DNA of 22,660 bases, from NCBI GenBank assembly GCA_021151535.1, contig JAGKXC010000029.1:1-22660 (forward strand). Reading direction: 5' to 3'. Positions 8,054-16,606 of this stretch are shown here, in pieces. A model generated the notes under the pieces. It was not told where the DNA came from. It searched no databases and saw only the letters and a list, made by a program, of their open reading frames with translations. This DNA comes from Sphingobacteriia bacterium (lineage in GTDB: Bacteria > Bacteroidota > Bacteroidia > NS11-12g > UBA955). How positions within the stretch are numbered: position 1 is the stretch's first letter; every line of letters begins with the position of its first letter. The position numbers were made by a program, and so were the translations under genes.

Positions 8054-8992
8054 CTACATTCCAGCTTGTTTGCTACCCAACCAGCGTTCAGCATCAAGGG
8101 CCGCCATGCATCCACTTCCAGCTGCTGTTACAGCTTGGCGATAGGTTTTATCCTGGGCATCTCCAGCACAAAAAACACCTTCAATATTGGTATACGAAGT
8201 TCCTGGTTTAGTTAAAATATAACCCTGTTCATCCATTTCAATAAATGGCTTGAAAATATCAGTATTCGGCTGATGTCCAATCGCAACAAAAAATCCAGTG
8301 ATGTTCAATTCACGCTTTTCGCCAGTTTTATTATTTATTATTCTTGCCGATTCAACTACTTTATCACCTATAATTTCTTCAGTCTCTGAATTGAAAATCA
8401 CTTCAATGTTTGGCGTATTCAACACGCGGTGCTGCATGGCTTTAGAAGCTCTAAACTCATCTCTTCTAACAATCATGTAAACTTTGTTACAAATTTTCGC
8501 CAAATAAGAAGCTTCTTCACAAGCGGTATCGCCTGCACCCACAATGGCTACATCCTGCCCGCGATAGAAGAATCCATCACAAACGGCACAAGCACTAACC
8601 CCACTGCCATTTAATCGTTGTTCAGAAGGCAATCCCAACCATTTGGCGCTTGCACCTGTGCTGATAATTACAACATCTGCAGTGATTTCATGCTTCTCAT
8701 CTACCCAAACTTTTTGTGGACCACCATTGGTGAATTCCACTTTTGTAACCAATCCGAAACGCACATCTGCACCCAAACGAACTGCTTGCTCCTTGAACAT
8801 ATTCATCATCTCTGGCCCCATAACACCGTTGGGGAATCCAGGATAATTTTCTACGTCCGTTGTGATGGTTAATTGCCCACCAGGTTGCAATCCTTCATAA
8901 ACTACTGGTTTCATATCTGCCCGTGCAGCATAAATCGCCGCAGTATAACCTGCTGGTCCACTTCCGATAATTAAACACTCAACATGTTCCAT
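8054..8992 (-). CDS. trxB: thioredoxin-disulfide reductase
   Basis: Cytosolic FAD enzyme of 312 residues that reduces thioredoxin with NADPH, the usual length for bacterial TrxB. The FAD-binding Rossmann motif GSGPAG is at 10-15. The redox-active CAVC is at 135-138, where most relatives have CATC or CAVC. The NADPH-binding motif VGAGDTACEEA is at 151-161. The C-terminal FAD motif GDAQDKTYRQAVTAAGSG is the family signature. It likely supports Bcp peroxiredoxin, encoded about 7 kb away on the other strand, through thioredoxin. A -7 box lies 46 nt upstream of the ATG and a terminator after glnN isolates it from that gene, so it probably has its own promoter. Confidence 0.95.
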   Translation of the reverse strand: MEHVECLIIGSGPAGYTAAIYAARADMKPVVYEGLQPGGQLTITTDVENYPGFPNGVMGPEMMNMFKEQAVRLGADVRFGLVTKVEFTNGGPQKVWVDEKHEITADVVIISTGASAKWLGLPSEQRLNGSGVSACAVCDGFFYRGQDVAIVGAGDTACEEASYLAKICNKVYMIVRRDEFRASKAMQHRVLNTPNIEVIFNSETEEIIGDKVVESARIINNKTGEKRELNITGFFVAIGHQPNTDIFKPFIEMDEQGYILTKPGTSYTNIEGVFCAGDAQDKTYRQAVTAAGSGCMAALDAERWLGSKQAGM

Positions 8993-9038
8993 TTTTATAC
9001 TTTTTTTAAAAATCTTATTTATTCGTTAATAAAGAATG

Positions 9039-9046
9039 CAAATTTA
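9039..9046 (-). promoter_or_regulatory. candidate -7 box of trxB
   Basis: TAAATTTG on the minus strand, 46 nt before the trxB ATG, in the gap after the glnN terminator. No convincing -33 TTG is present at the expected spacing, so this is a partial match only. Confidence 0.4.
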
Positions 9047-9088
9047 AATTCACTTCCTCGGGAGTTTTTGGGATTTTGTTCACATCAT

Positions 9089-9122
9089 AAAAAAAATGAA
9101 AAAAGCCGGGATACTCCCGGCT
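9089..9122 (-). terminator. intrinsic terminator of glnN
   Basis: On the minus strand an 8-bp GC-rich stem AGCCGGGA / TCCCGGCT with a 3-nt loop (9104-9122) is followed by a long T-rich tract (9103 down to 9089). It lies 37 bp past the glnN stop and is a textbook intrinsic terminator. Confidence 0.9.
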
Positions 9123-9159
9123 CTCTTCTATCATTTTTCCTGCGAATGACTTTTTTCTT

Positions 9160-11316
9160 TTACACCAACGACAACAATTCGCGGTACTTTGGCAACGTCC
9201 ACTCAGAATCATCAACAATTCTTTCAATTTCATCGCAGTATTCACGAATGTCATCAAACAATGGCTTTACTTTATTGCAATAAGCCAAGGCTTTCTTATC
9301 AGCATGCTCTAAATTGTTTGCTTTAGCTCTTTCACTGGTCATTTTCTCATTCATTTCGTACAATTTATTAATCAAATCAGCCAATTGATTAATGATAGTG
9401 ATCTGGGTTTTACAAGCCGTTGCAGCGATACCAATACCCTGCATTGTTGCCACACTATCCGCTAATTTTTTCTGATAGTTTATCGCAGCTGGCAATACAT
9501 AAGAGTTTACCATTTCATTCATTATTCTACCTTCGATTTGCAAACGCAAAACGTAAGTTTCATAACGAATTTCTGTGCGGGCTTCAAGTTCTTTGTGATT
9601 GAATATACCATTTTTGGTAAACAACTCCACTGAATCTTTTGCTAAATACGCTTGCAAGGCTTCTGGAGTAGTTGTAATATTACTCAATCCTCGCTTCTTC
9701 GCTTCTTTCTTCCACTCTTCACCATAACCATTACCACCAAACAAAATTCTCTTTGTCTCGGTGATATACCCTCTTATGATTGTTGAAATCACATCTTCAA
9801 CCTTGGCTCCTTTTTTCGCCTTCAATCCAGCCTCAACTTCAGCCTTAAATTTAACCAACTGATCGCCAACAATCGAATTCAAAACTACCATTGAACTAGC
9901 GCAGTTATCAGACGAACCTACAGCGCGGAATTCAAATTTATTTCCAGTGAATGCAAATGGCGATGTACGGTTTCTATCCGTATTATCCAACAAAATCTCA
10001 GGAATCGTTGGTATGTTAATGCTGCTGGCTTTTCCAGATTGCTTGCTTGAACCATTATTAGTTTCAAACCCGTTTAGCACTTGTTCCAAAGTATCACCAA
10101 TAAACACACTCATGATAGCTGGTGGCGCTTCATTTGCTCCCAAACGGTGGTCATTTCCAGCAGTAGCAATGGAAGCTCTCAACAAATCGCGGTTATCGTG
10201 AACAGCTTTGATTACGTTTACAAAGAATGTAATAAACTGCAAATTGCTTTCAGGGGTATTTCCGGGCGATAATAAATTAACCCCAGTGTCCGTGATAATA
10301 CTCCAGTTATTGTGCTTACCACTTCCATTAATACCTTTATATGGCTTTTCGTGGAACAATACCTTCAAGTCATGATCCTCCGCAACACTGTCCATCAAAT
10401 CCATCAAAAGAGAATTGTGGTCAACGGCCAAATTCATATCTTCGTACTGTGGTGCGCACTCAAACTGCGCTGGAGCCACCTCATTATGTCGTGTTCTTAA
10501 CGGGATTCCCAACTCATGTGCTTTCACCTCAAAATCAGTCATGAAAGCCAAAACTCTTCCAGGAATCGCCCCAAAATAATGATCTTCTAATTGCTGACCT
10601 TTAGCAGGTGAATTTCCAATTAATGTTCTGCCCGCGAACATTAAGTCAGGACGACTTTTAAACAAATTAGAATCTACCAAGAAATATTCTTGCTCAATAC
10701 CCAAACTCACAGAACAAGTACTCACTTTAGGATCGAAATAATGACAAACCTCAGTGGCTGCCTTCTTCAAAAATGCAATTGATTTTAGCAAAGGAGCTTT
10801 ATAATCCAATGCTTCACCTGTATAAGAAACAAAAATCGTGGGAATACAAAGTGTCATTTCACCCACTTTAGGCATAATAAACGCTGGCGATGAAGGATCC
10901 CAAGCAGAATAACCTCTTGCTTCAAAAGTATTTCTGATACCACCTGATGGGAAACTAGATGCATCTGGCTCTTGCTGAACCAACGCTTTGCCACTAAAAA
11001 CTTCGATACCCGAATCTTGCCCAGTTGGCTCGAAAAAACTGTCATGTTTCTCAGCAGTTGTTCCTCTTAATGGTTGAAACCAATGCGTGTAGTGCGTAAC
11101 ACCCATATCTAAAGCCCACTCCATCATCCCTTTCGCCACCTCATCTGCCATCCCACGTGAAATGGTTTTGCCCATGGTTACCGCCTCATTGATTGCTTGT
11201 ACTGCAGATTTTGAAAGGTATTTTGCCTGTTGCTTTGGGCCAAAAACCAACTTTCCGTAGTACTGTGAAATGCCACTGTTTAGCGACTGCTCCGATTTGG
11301 AAGATTTCTTCGACAT
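9160..11316 (-). CDS. glnN: glutamine synthetase type III
   Basis: Cytosolic enzyme that makes glutamine from glutamate, ammonia and ATP. At 718 residues it has the length of GSIII, the type common in Bacteroidota. Motifs in order are THYTHWFQP (74-82), the glutamate motif GIEQEYF (206-212), HNEVAPAQFE (277-286), NGSGKHNNWS (330-339), then RLGANEAPPA and FEFRAVGSS. The C-terminal GSIII-specific helical region ends near SEWTLPKYRELLSLV. I place the start at the ATG at 11316 (MSKKSSKSEQ). The frame stays open to a GTG at 11340, but that codon overlaps GAACTTTG (11340-11347), a one-mismatch -7 box, so it may not be transcribed. A strong terminator follows the gene. It is divergent from kup across 262 bp. 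Confidence 0.93.
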   Translation of the reverse strand: MSKKSSKSEQSLNSGISQYYGKLVFGPKQQAKYLSKSAVQAINEAVTMGKTISRGMADEVAKGMMEWALDMGVTHYTHWFQPLRGTTAEKHDSFFEPTGQDSGIEVFSGKALVQQEPDASSFPSGGIRNTFEARGYSAWDPSSPAFIMPKVGEMTLCIPTIFVSYTGEALDYKAPLLKSIAFLKKAATEVCHYFDPKVSTCSVSLGIEQEYFLVDSNLFKSRPDLMFAGRTLIGNSPAKGQQLEDHYFGAIPGRVLAFMTDFEVKAHELGIPLRTRHNEVAPAQFECAPQYEDMNLAVDHNSLLMDLMDSVAEDHDLKVLFHEKPYKGINGSGKHNNWSIITDTGVNLLSPGNTPESNLQFITFFVNVIKAVHDNRDLLRASIATAGNDHRLGANEAPPAIMSVFIGDTLEQVLNGFETNNGSSKQSGKASSINIPTIPEILLDNTDRNRTSPFAFTGNKFEFRAVGSSDNCASSMVVLNSIVGDQLVKFKAEVEAGLKAKKGAKVEDVISTIIRGYITETKRILFGGNGYGEEWKKEAKKRGLSNITTTPEALQAYLAKDSVELFTKNGIFNHKELEARTEIRYETYVLRLQIEGRIMNEMVNSYVLPAAINYQKKLADSVATMQGIGIAATACKTQITIINQLADLINKLYEMNEKMTSERAKANNLEHADKKALAYCNKVKPLFDDIREYCDEIERIVDDSEWTLPKYRELLSLV

Positions 11317-11459
11317 GATAATTCTTTGAATTTGTGCCACAAAGTTCGTGCTTTTCCCCCAATAAATAGTTAGTGTAAATTTTACATTTTCCTTTTTTTA
11401 ACCCACCCAGTCACCATCGCCTAAAACCCCAATATCCATTAACATCTCCATCACTTTTG

Positions 11460-11510
11460 CACAGTTATTCACAAACCCCAATTTCGCAATTCACACAGTT
11501 ATAAACAAAA
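11460..11510. repeat. direct repeat and DnaA-box-like site between glnN and kup
   Basis: Two 17-nt copies, CACAGTTATTCACAAAC (11460-11476) and CACAGTTATAAACAAAA (11494-11510), match at 14 positions and start 34 nt apart. The first contains TTATTCACA (11465-11473), which fits the relaxed DnaA-box consensus TTWTNCACA. The spacing is about three helical turns, so paired sites for a regulator of glnN or kup are possible. The rest of the glnN-kup gap (11317-11578) holds no gene that I can support. Confidence 0.3.
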
Positions 11511-11555
11511 TCGTCACATCTAAAACTTTCATTCACAGCATATCAACAGAAATAG

Positions 11556-11563
11556 TAAATTCG
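11556..11563 (+). promoter_or_regulatory. weak candidate -7 box of kup
   Basis: TAAATTCG differs from TAnnTTTG at one position and ends 15 nt before the kup ATG. Only a poor TTC stands where a -33 TTG would be expected, so the call is tentative. Confidence 0.3.
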
Positions 11564-11578
11564 CTTCCACATTTTTAC

Positions 11579-13546
11579 ATGGGTCATTCATCCAACCATT
11601 TGAATAAACTTAGCGCGGCTGGTTTATTGATTACTCTGGGAATTATTTTCGGCGATATCGGAACTTCACCACTGTACGTTATGGGTGCCGTTATTGGCAA
11701 AAAAACCATTTCTGAAACCATGATTGTGGGTGGCCTCAGTGCCGTCTTTTGGACCTTAACCCTTCAAACTACTATTAAATATGTGATCCTTACACTTCGC
11801 GCAGATAACAAAGGTGAAGGTGGAATTTTCTCATTATTCAGCTTATTACGCAGACGTTTTCCCTACCTTGTTGTAGGTACCATGATCGGAGGAGCCATGC
11901 TATTGGCCGATGGAATAATTACCCCTCCCATCTCTGTTTCATCCGCTATCGAAGGTTTGCGATACATCAATCCCGCTAACGGTTACCACTACGATTTTAG
12001 CGATATTCATACAGTTCCGATCGTAATTGGAATCATTTGTATCATTTTCCTTTTCCAAAGAACAGGAACCAATGCCGTTGGGAAATTCTTTGGCCCAGTT
12101 ATGCTTGTTTGGTTTTCCATGCTCGCCGTTTTGGGTATTGGTCAAATCATCCACAACCCAATCATCTTCAAAGCCTTCAACCCATATTATGTTTATTTGT
12201 TCCTAACGGAAAGTCCACATGCTTTCACCCTCCTAGGTGCTGTTTTCTTATGCACTACCGGTGCGGAAGCGTTATATAGCGATTTAGGACACTGCGGCAA
12301 ACAAAATATCCGCGTATCCTGGATATTCGTAAAATTCAGTTTAATCGCCAATTATTTTGGTCAAGGTGCATGGTTATTAGGAAAAGTGGGGCAACCTTTG
12401 GGCGATGCCCGTCCTTTCTACGCTATCATGCCAGATTGGTTTTTGCCTATTGGCATCGCCATCGCAACTTTGGCTGCAATCATTGCTTCTCAAGCATTGA
12501 TCTCGGGATCATTTACTCTGGTCTCTGAAGCGATCCGCTTGCATTTCTTCCCCAAATTCACTGTAAAATACCCCTCCAATGTAAAAGGTCAGATCTATAT
12601 CCCCGTTGTAAACAATGCTTTATTAGCTGGCTGTATTGCAGTGGTATTGATTTTTGAAGAATCCGCAAAAATGGAAGCCGCTTATGGTTTGGCTATCACT
12701 CTTACCATGTTAATGACTTCCATCTTACTTTCATATTACCTTAAAATGCAACGTTGGAACCCCATAATCGTTTTGTTGATTATGGCAGTATTCTTTACCG
12801 TTGAAGGGGCCTTTCTTTTCGCCAACTTATCCAAGTTTGCAGAAGGCGGTTTCGTTACTTTGTTGATCGGCTCCCTAATTATTTTAATCATGTACATCAG
12901 CCACAAAGGCGGAAAAATCAAACAAAGCATGGTGGTTACAGAAAAATTAACCAACTATACCGGTAAACTGAAGGCCCTTTCTCAAGACACTACCCTACCA
13001 AAATTTGCAACCCACTTAATCTATTTAAGTAAAGCACACAAAGACGACGAAGTGGAATCGCCATTGCTTTATTCCATTCTTTACAAAAGACCCAAACGCG
13101 CCGATTTCTATTGGTTTGTGAACATCGAAATTACCGATGAACCCTACACCATGGAATATAAAGTAAACGTAATCGAAAAAAATGATATCGTTCGTGTTCG
13201 ATTCCGCCTAGGTTTCCGTGTACAACAGAAAATCAGTATATATTTAAGAATGGTGATCCAAGAAATGGTTGATAATGGCGAAATTGATTTGGATCCTTAC
13301 TACCACGCATTCATTGATAAAAATCACTTGGGCGATTTCCGATTTGTACTAGTAGATGAAGAATTGTCGCAAGAAAATGAACTTTCATTTATTGATGATA
13401 TCGTAATTCGTGCCTATGACAACCTAAAAGTCATTGCCGGCAAACCAGAAAAATGGTTCGGACTAGACGGCTCAGTGGTAACCCATGAAATGGTGCCAGT
13501 AATCATCAAACCAAGAAATAAAATGGTTCTGAAAAGAATCAAATAA
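11579..13546 (+). CDS. kup: KUP-family potassium uptake transporter
   Basis: Inner-membrane K+ symporter of 655 residues, the normal length for KUP/HAK/KT proteins. The family signature GDIGTSPLY is at 25-33 in the first membrane segment. About twelve hydrophobic segments span the first 450 residues, including stretches with GGAMLLADGIITPPISV and ALISGSFTLVSEAI. The last 200 residues form the soluble cytoplasmic tail typical of the family. It is the first gene of a close plus-strand run: the dipeptidyl peptidase starts 18 bp later. Whether these unrelated functions share regulation or are merely adjacent cannot be told. The long gap it shares with glnN would be where nitrogen or osmotic regulation acts. 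Confidence 0.95.
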   Translation: MGHSSNHLNKLSAAGLLITLGIIFGDIGTSPLYVMGAVIGKKTISETMIVGGLSAVFWTLTLQTTIKYVILTLRADNKGEGGIFSLFSLLRRRFPYLVVGTMIGGAMLLADGIITPPISVSSAIEGLRYINPANGYHYDFSDIHTVPIVIGIICIIFLFQRTGTNAVGKFFGPVMLVWFSMLAVLGIGQIIHNPIIFKAFNPYYVYLFLTESPHAFTLLGAVFLCTTGAEALYSDLGHCGKQNIRVSWIFVKFSLIANYFGQGAWLLGKVGQPLGDARPFYAIMPDWFLPIGIAIATLAAIIASQALISGSFTLVSEAIRLHFFPKFTVKYPSNVKGQIYIPVVNNALLAGCIAVVLIFEESAKMEAAYGLAITLTMLMTSILLSYYLKMQRWNPIIVLLIMAVFFTVEGAFLFANLSKFAEGGFVTLLIGSLIILIMYISHKGGKIKQSMVVTEKLTNYTGKLKALSQDTTLPKFATHLIYLSKAHKDDEVESPLLYSILYKRPKRADFYWFVNIEITDEPYTMEYKVNVIEKNDIVRVRFRLGFRVQQKISIYLRMVIQEMVDNGEIDLDPYYHAFIDKNHLGDFRFVLVDEELSQENELSFIDDIVIRAYDNLKVIAGKPEKWFGLDGSVVTHEMVPVIIKPRNKMVLKRIK

Positions 13547-13552
13547 TATAGG

Positions 13553-13569
13553 CTCATTTTCAAAATGAG
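13553..13569. repeat. 17-bp palindrome over the DPP IV start
   Basis: CTCATTTT-C-AAAATGAG is perfectly self-complementary with a one-base centre at 13561. It covers the ATG at 13565 and fills the short gap after kup. With a one-base centre it cannot form an 8-bp RNA hairpin, so it is more likely an operator-like site or chance. Confidence 0.4.
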
Positions 13570-16126
13570 TTTCCATAACCCCAATTTTAAATCACATATG
13601 TGCAATTCTTCAAAAACCAATAACTTTAAAAGCCATTCCTCCTCGCTACGCGGTTTATGGGCGATAGCAGCTATGCTAATCTTGAATCAATCCACATCTC
13701 TTCAAGCGCAACAATCAGCAGCAATTGAAAACAATACCAGCAAACAGCTATCTGATTATTCTGTAACTGAATTATTCTCAAACCGTTTGTTTAGTCCCAA
13801 AAGAAAGGCCTTTGAAGTATTTTCTCCAGATGGGTTAAGTACCTTAAAAACAATTATAATGGGCGATACTTGGATGATAACAAAATCTCTCATCCAACCC
13901 AGCATCGATTCAAACAAAAATAAGCCTGTAACATTGTTTAATTCCAACAACTTTAGCAAAGAAGCAATTAAAGAAGCCGGATTTGATAACGGTGTTTTAC
14001 CTCAAGGCACATATTCAATCACCAAAGACGAAAGCTTCATGTTGGTAACCTACGATTTCCAACAAATCTATCGCCACTCATCTTCATCTATGTGCTATGT
14101 GGTTGATTTAAAACGAAAAAAGATAACAAACATACCAGTACGTTTGATGTATCCAACCCTTTCACCTAAAAACGATAACCTGGCATTTGTGAAAGACAAC
14201 AACGTTTTCATCTATAATCTTTACAGTGGCCAAACTACTCAGGTTACCACAGATGGTGAAGCAAATAAAATCATCAATGGAGCGGTTGATTGGGTGTACG
14301 AGGAAGAATTTTCAATGAGTTCTGGTATTGCTTGGAGTCCTTTTGGAAACTATTTAGCTTTCTATCATTTCGATGAAAGCAAGGTGAAGCAATTTTCCAT
14401 GGATATCTTTCAAGATCTTTATCCATCACAAGAGAAATGGAAGTACCCAAAAGCTGGTGAAGACAATTCAAAAGTAGATGTTTATATCTACGATATCAGA
14501 ACCAAAAAAAACAGTATCGCCCAAACAATGAGCGAACGTGATCAATACTTGCCTCGCATGCAGTGGAGTGCGTTAGCACCTGTGATCTCCGGCGATAAAA
14601 ATGAAATTGTAGCGGTGAAGAGCATTCCCGGTTTTATAAATTCTAACAAAGCTTGGTCGTCATTAAATTTCAATTTGAGTGAAAATGGAGGATTGGAATT
14701 TTTGAGTATCCAACGTTTGAATCGTTGGCAAAACCATTGGGAACTGCTTTTCTGCAATCCCAACACAGGCAAAACTTCCGTGATGTTAGAAGAAAAAGAT
14801 TCTGCGTATGTGGAAATTTCAGACAATTTGATTTTCCTACCAGAGAAATCAAGCGTATTGTTTACATCAGAGTCTAGCGGATATCGCCATATAAAATCCT
14901 TTAACTACAAAACTCAAGTAACAACGCCTATAACCGCCGGCAATTGGGAAGTATTGGATTTGATAGGATATATTCCAAAAAGCGAAACATTGCTTTTCAG
15001 CTCCACCGAATTAAACGTAAATGAAGACCATTTGTACTTGATCCATATTTCAGGCAAAAACAAACGGCTAATCTCAACTCCTGGCTACAGTCATTCAGTT
15101 GTGGAATTAGGTCCTAACGGACACTATTACTATGAAGTTCGTTCCAAAATGGATAAAACTCCAGAGATGGGTTTGTTTTCAAAAAGCCCAATTGGCAATT
15201 ATATATCTGCCTCGGTGAATCTAGCGGCTGGTTTGGCTTATGATCAGCGCATCATTGGTATAGGCAATAATTTTGAAAAGGTAATTTCGAGCAACTCAGA
15301 ATGGAGCAAATACATGCAACAAAAAGGTTTTCAACCCGTTATGTTTACCCAATTTTGGTCAGACACAACAGCTACTTCATTTACCAAATTACCCAAAAAA
15401 GTAGCTTTAAATGCTTACGTAATTCTTCCAGCAAATTTTGATTCACAAAAGAAATACCCTGTTTTGATGCATATATATGGGGGACCTGGTGCCAACCAAG
15501 TTAAAAATGCTTACATGGGTAGAAACTTTATGTGGCACCAATATTTGGCATCAAAAGGCTACATGATTGTGGTTGTTGATAATAGAGGTACTGGCCGTAG
15601 AGGTGCTGATTTTAAAAAATCAACCTATTTACAATTAGGTAAATTAGAAGCTTTAGACCATGCAGAAGTGGCGAAACAATTGGGGAAACTTCCATTTGTT
15701 GACTCAAGTAGAATAGGTATTTGGGGTTGGAGCTTCGGAGGCTATATGAGCTCATTGGCGATTACAAAAAGTCCCTCTATTTTTAAAACAGCCATTGCCG
15801 TTGCGCCAGTAACCAATTGGCAGTATTACGACAATATTTACACTGAAAGATATTTAAGACGTCCTCTGGATAACCCCAAGGGCTACTTTGACAACTCTCC
15901 TATCAACTTTATTCAAAACATTAAAGGCAAATACTTGTTAATTCATGGCAGCGCAGACGACAATGTGCATTGGCAGAATAGTGCCATGATGATTAATTCC
16001 ATGATTAAATCGGGTGTAAACTACAACTTCGAAATTTACCCCAATAGAAACCACGGAATTGGCGACCCTGATGCAACCAAACACTTGTATCGCTTGATGA
16101 CACAATTTATTCTTGACAATTTATAA
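13565..16126 (+). CDS. dipeptidyl peptidase IV (S9B serine peptidase)
   Basis: Exported serine exopeptidase that removes N-terminal X-Pro or X-Ala dipeptides, used to feed on peptides. At 853 residues it is somewhat longer than the usual 720-770. An N-terminal signal region (LWAIAAMLILNQSTSLQAQ) precedes an eight-bladed propeller-type domain. The DPP IV double-glutamate motif DWVYEEEF (E246-E248) binds the substrate amino terminus. The C-terminal alpha/beta-hydrolase domain carries the triad: S723 in GWSFGG, D798 in SADDNVH and H830 in NRNHG. The 75- and 32-residue spacings resemble human DPP4. The start is uncertain: ATG 13565 gives a long polar leader before the signal helix, and ATG 13598 (MCNSSK) is an alternative. 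It sits between kup and bcp with 18-bp gaps. Confidence 0.92.
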   Translation: MSFHNPNFKSHMCNSSKTNNFKSHSSSLRGLWAIAAMLILNQSTSLQAQQSAAIENNTSKQLSDYSVTELFSNRLFSPKRKAFEVFSPDGLSTLKTIIMGDTWMITKSLIQPSIDSNKNKPVTLFNSNNFSKEAIKEAGFDNGVLPQGTYSITKDESFMLVTYDFQQIYRHSSSSMCYVVDLKRKKITNIPVRLMYPTLSPKNDNLAFVKDNNVFIYNLYSGQTTQVTTDGEANKIINGAVDWVYEEEFSMSSGIAWSPFGNYLAFYHFDESKVKQFSMDIFQDLYPSQEKWKYPKAGEDNSKVDVYIYDIRTKKNSIAQTMSERDQYLPRMQWSALAPVISGDKNEIVAVKSIPGFINSNKAWSSLNFNLSENGGLEFLSIQRLNRWQNHWELLFCNPNTGKTSVMLEEKDSAYVEISDNLIFLPEKSSVLFTSESSGYRHIKSFNYKTQVTTPITAGNWEVLDLIGYIPKSETLLFSSTELNVNEDHLYLIHISGKNKRLISTPGYSHSVVELGPNGHYYYEVRSKMDKTPEMGLFSKSPIGNYISASVNLAAGLAYDQRIIGIGNNFEKVISSNSEWSKYMQQKGFQPVMFTQFWSDTTATSFTKLPKKVALNAYVILPANFDSQKKYPVLMHIYGGPGANQVKNAYMGRNFMWHQYLASKGYMIVVVDNRGTGRRGADFKKSTYLQLGKLEALDHAEVAKQLGKLPFVDSSRIGIWGWSFGGYMSSLAITKSPSIFKTAIAVAPVTNWQYYDNIYTERYLRRPLDNPKGYFDNSPINFIQNIKGKYLLIHGSADDNVHWQNSAMMINSMIKSGVNYNFEIYPNRNHGIGDPDATKHLYRLMTQFILDNL

Positions 16127-16144
16127 CCGCTTAAACATAGAATT

Positions 16145-16597
16145 ATGACAGTTACAGTAGGATCCCCAGCCCCAGCATTTACTGCAAACAACCAAAATGG
16201 CAACGCAGTTTCATTGAGTGATTTTACCGGCAAAAAGTTGGTTTTGTATTTCTATCCAAAAGACGACACCCCGGGATGTACAGCAGAAGCATGTAGTTTA
16301 AGAGACAACTACAACGAATTGATCAAACAAGGTTATGCAATTGTTGGTGTAAGTCCTGATGATGAAAAAAAACATCAAAAATTCATTACCAAATACAGCT
16401 TACCCTTTGATTTATTAGCCGATACCGACAATACTATTGCATTGGCATATGGTGTTTGGGTTGAAAAAAGCATGTATGGCAGAAAATATATGGGCATTCA
16501 GCGTACTACTTTCGTGATTGACGAAAACGGGAATCTGGAAGAAGTAATAGAGAAAGTGGATACAAAAAACCACGCAACCCAAATACTGAAAGGCTGA
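16145..16597 (+). CDS. bcp: thiol peroxidase Bcp (PrxQ-type peroxiredoxin)
   Basis: Cytosolic thioredoxin-dependent peroxiredoxin of 150 residues that reduces hydrogen peroxide and organic hydroperoxides. The active-site signature YPKDDTPGCTAEACSLRD gives peroxidatic Cys45 and resolving Cys50, the five-residue spacing typical of atypical 2-Cys Bcp/PrxQ enzymes. T42 belongs to the catalytic pocket. TTFVIDENG near 120-130 is the conserved beta strand. It lies 18 bp after the peptidase gene and 9 bp before gpsA, so it is probably co-transcribed with both. Its reductant would be the thioredoxin system that includes the nearby TrxB. Confidence 0.95.
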   Translation: MTVTVGSPAPAFTANNQNGNAVSLSDFTGKKLVLYFYPKDDTPGCTAEACSLRDNYNELIKQGYAIVGVSPDDEKKHQKFITKYSLPFDLLADTDNTIALAYGVWVEKSMYGRKYMGIQRTTFVIDENGNLEEVIEKVDTKNHATQILKG

Positions 16598-16606
16598 TTT
16601 TCTGCT

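Noticed and set aside
9015..9257. A small minus-strand frame of 80 codons across the end of glnN and its terminator.
   Set aside because: It is read out of frame through the conserved glnN C-terminus and the terminator hairpin, and the product is Lys/Cys-rich with no family resemblance.
11465..11473. DnaA-box-like TTATTCACA as evidence of a replication origin.
   Set aside because: A single relaxed match in an AT-rich gap is expected by chance. No box cluster, dnaA or dnaN gene is nearby.
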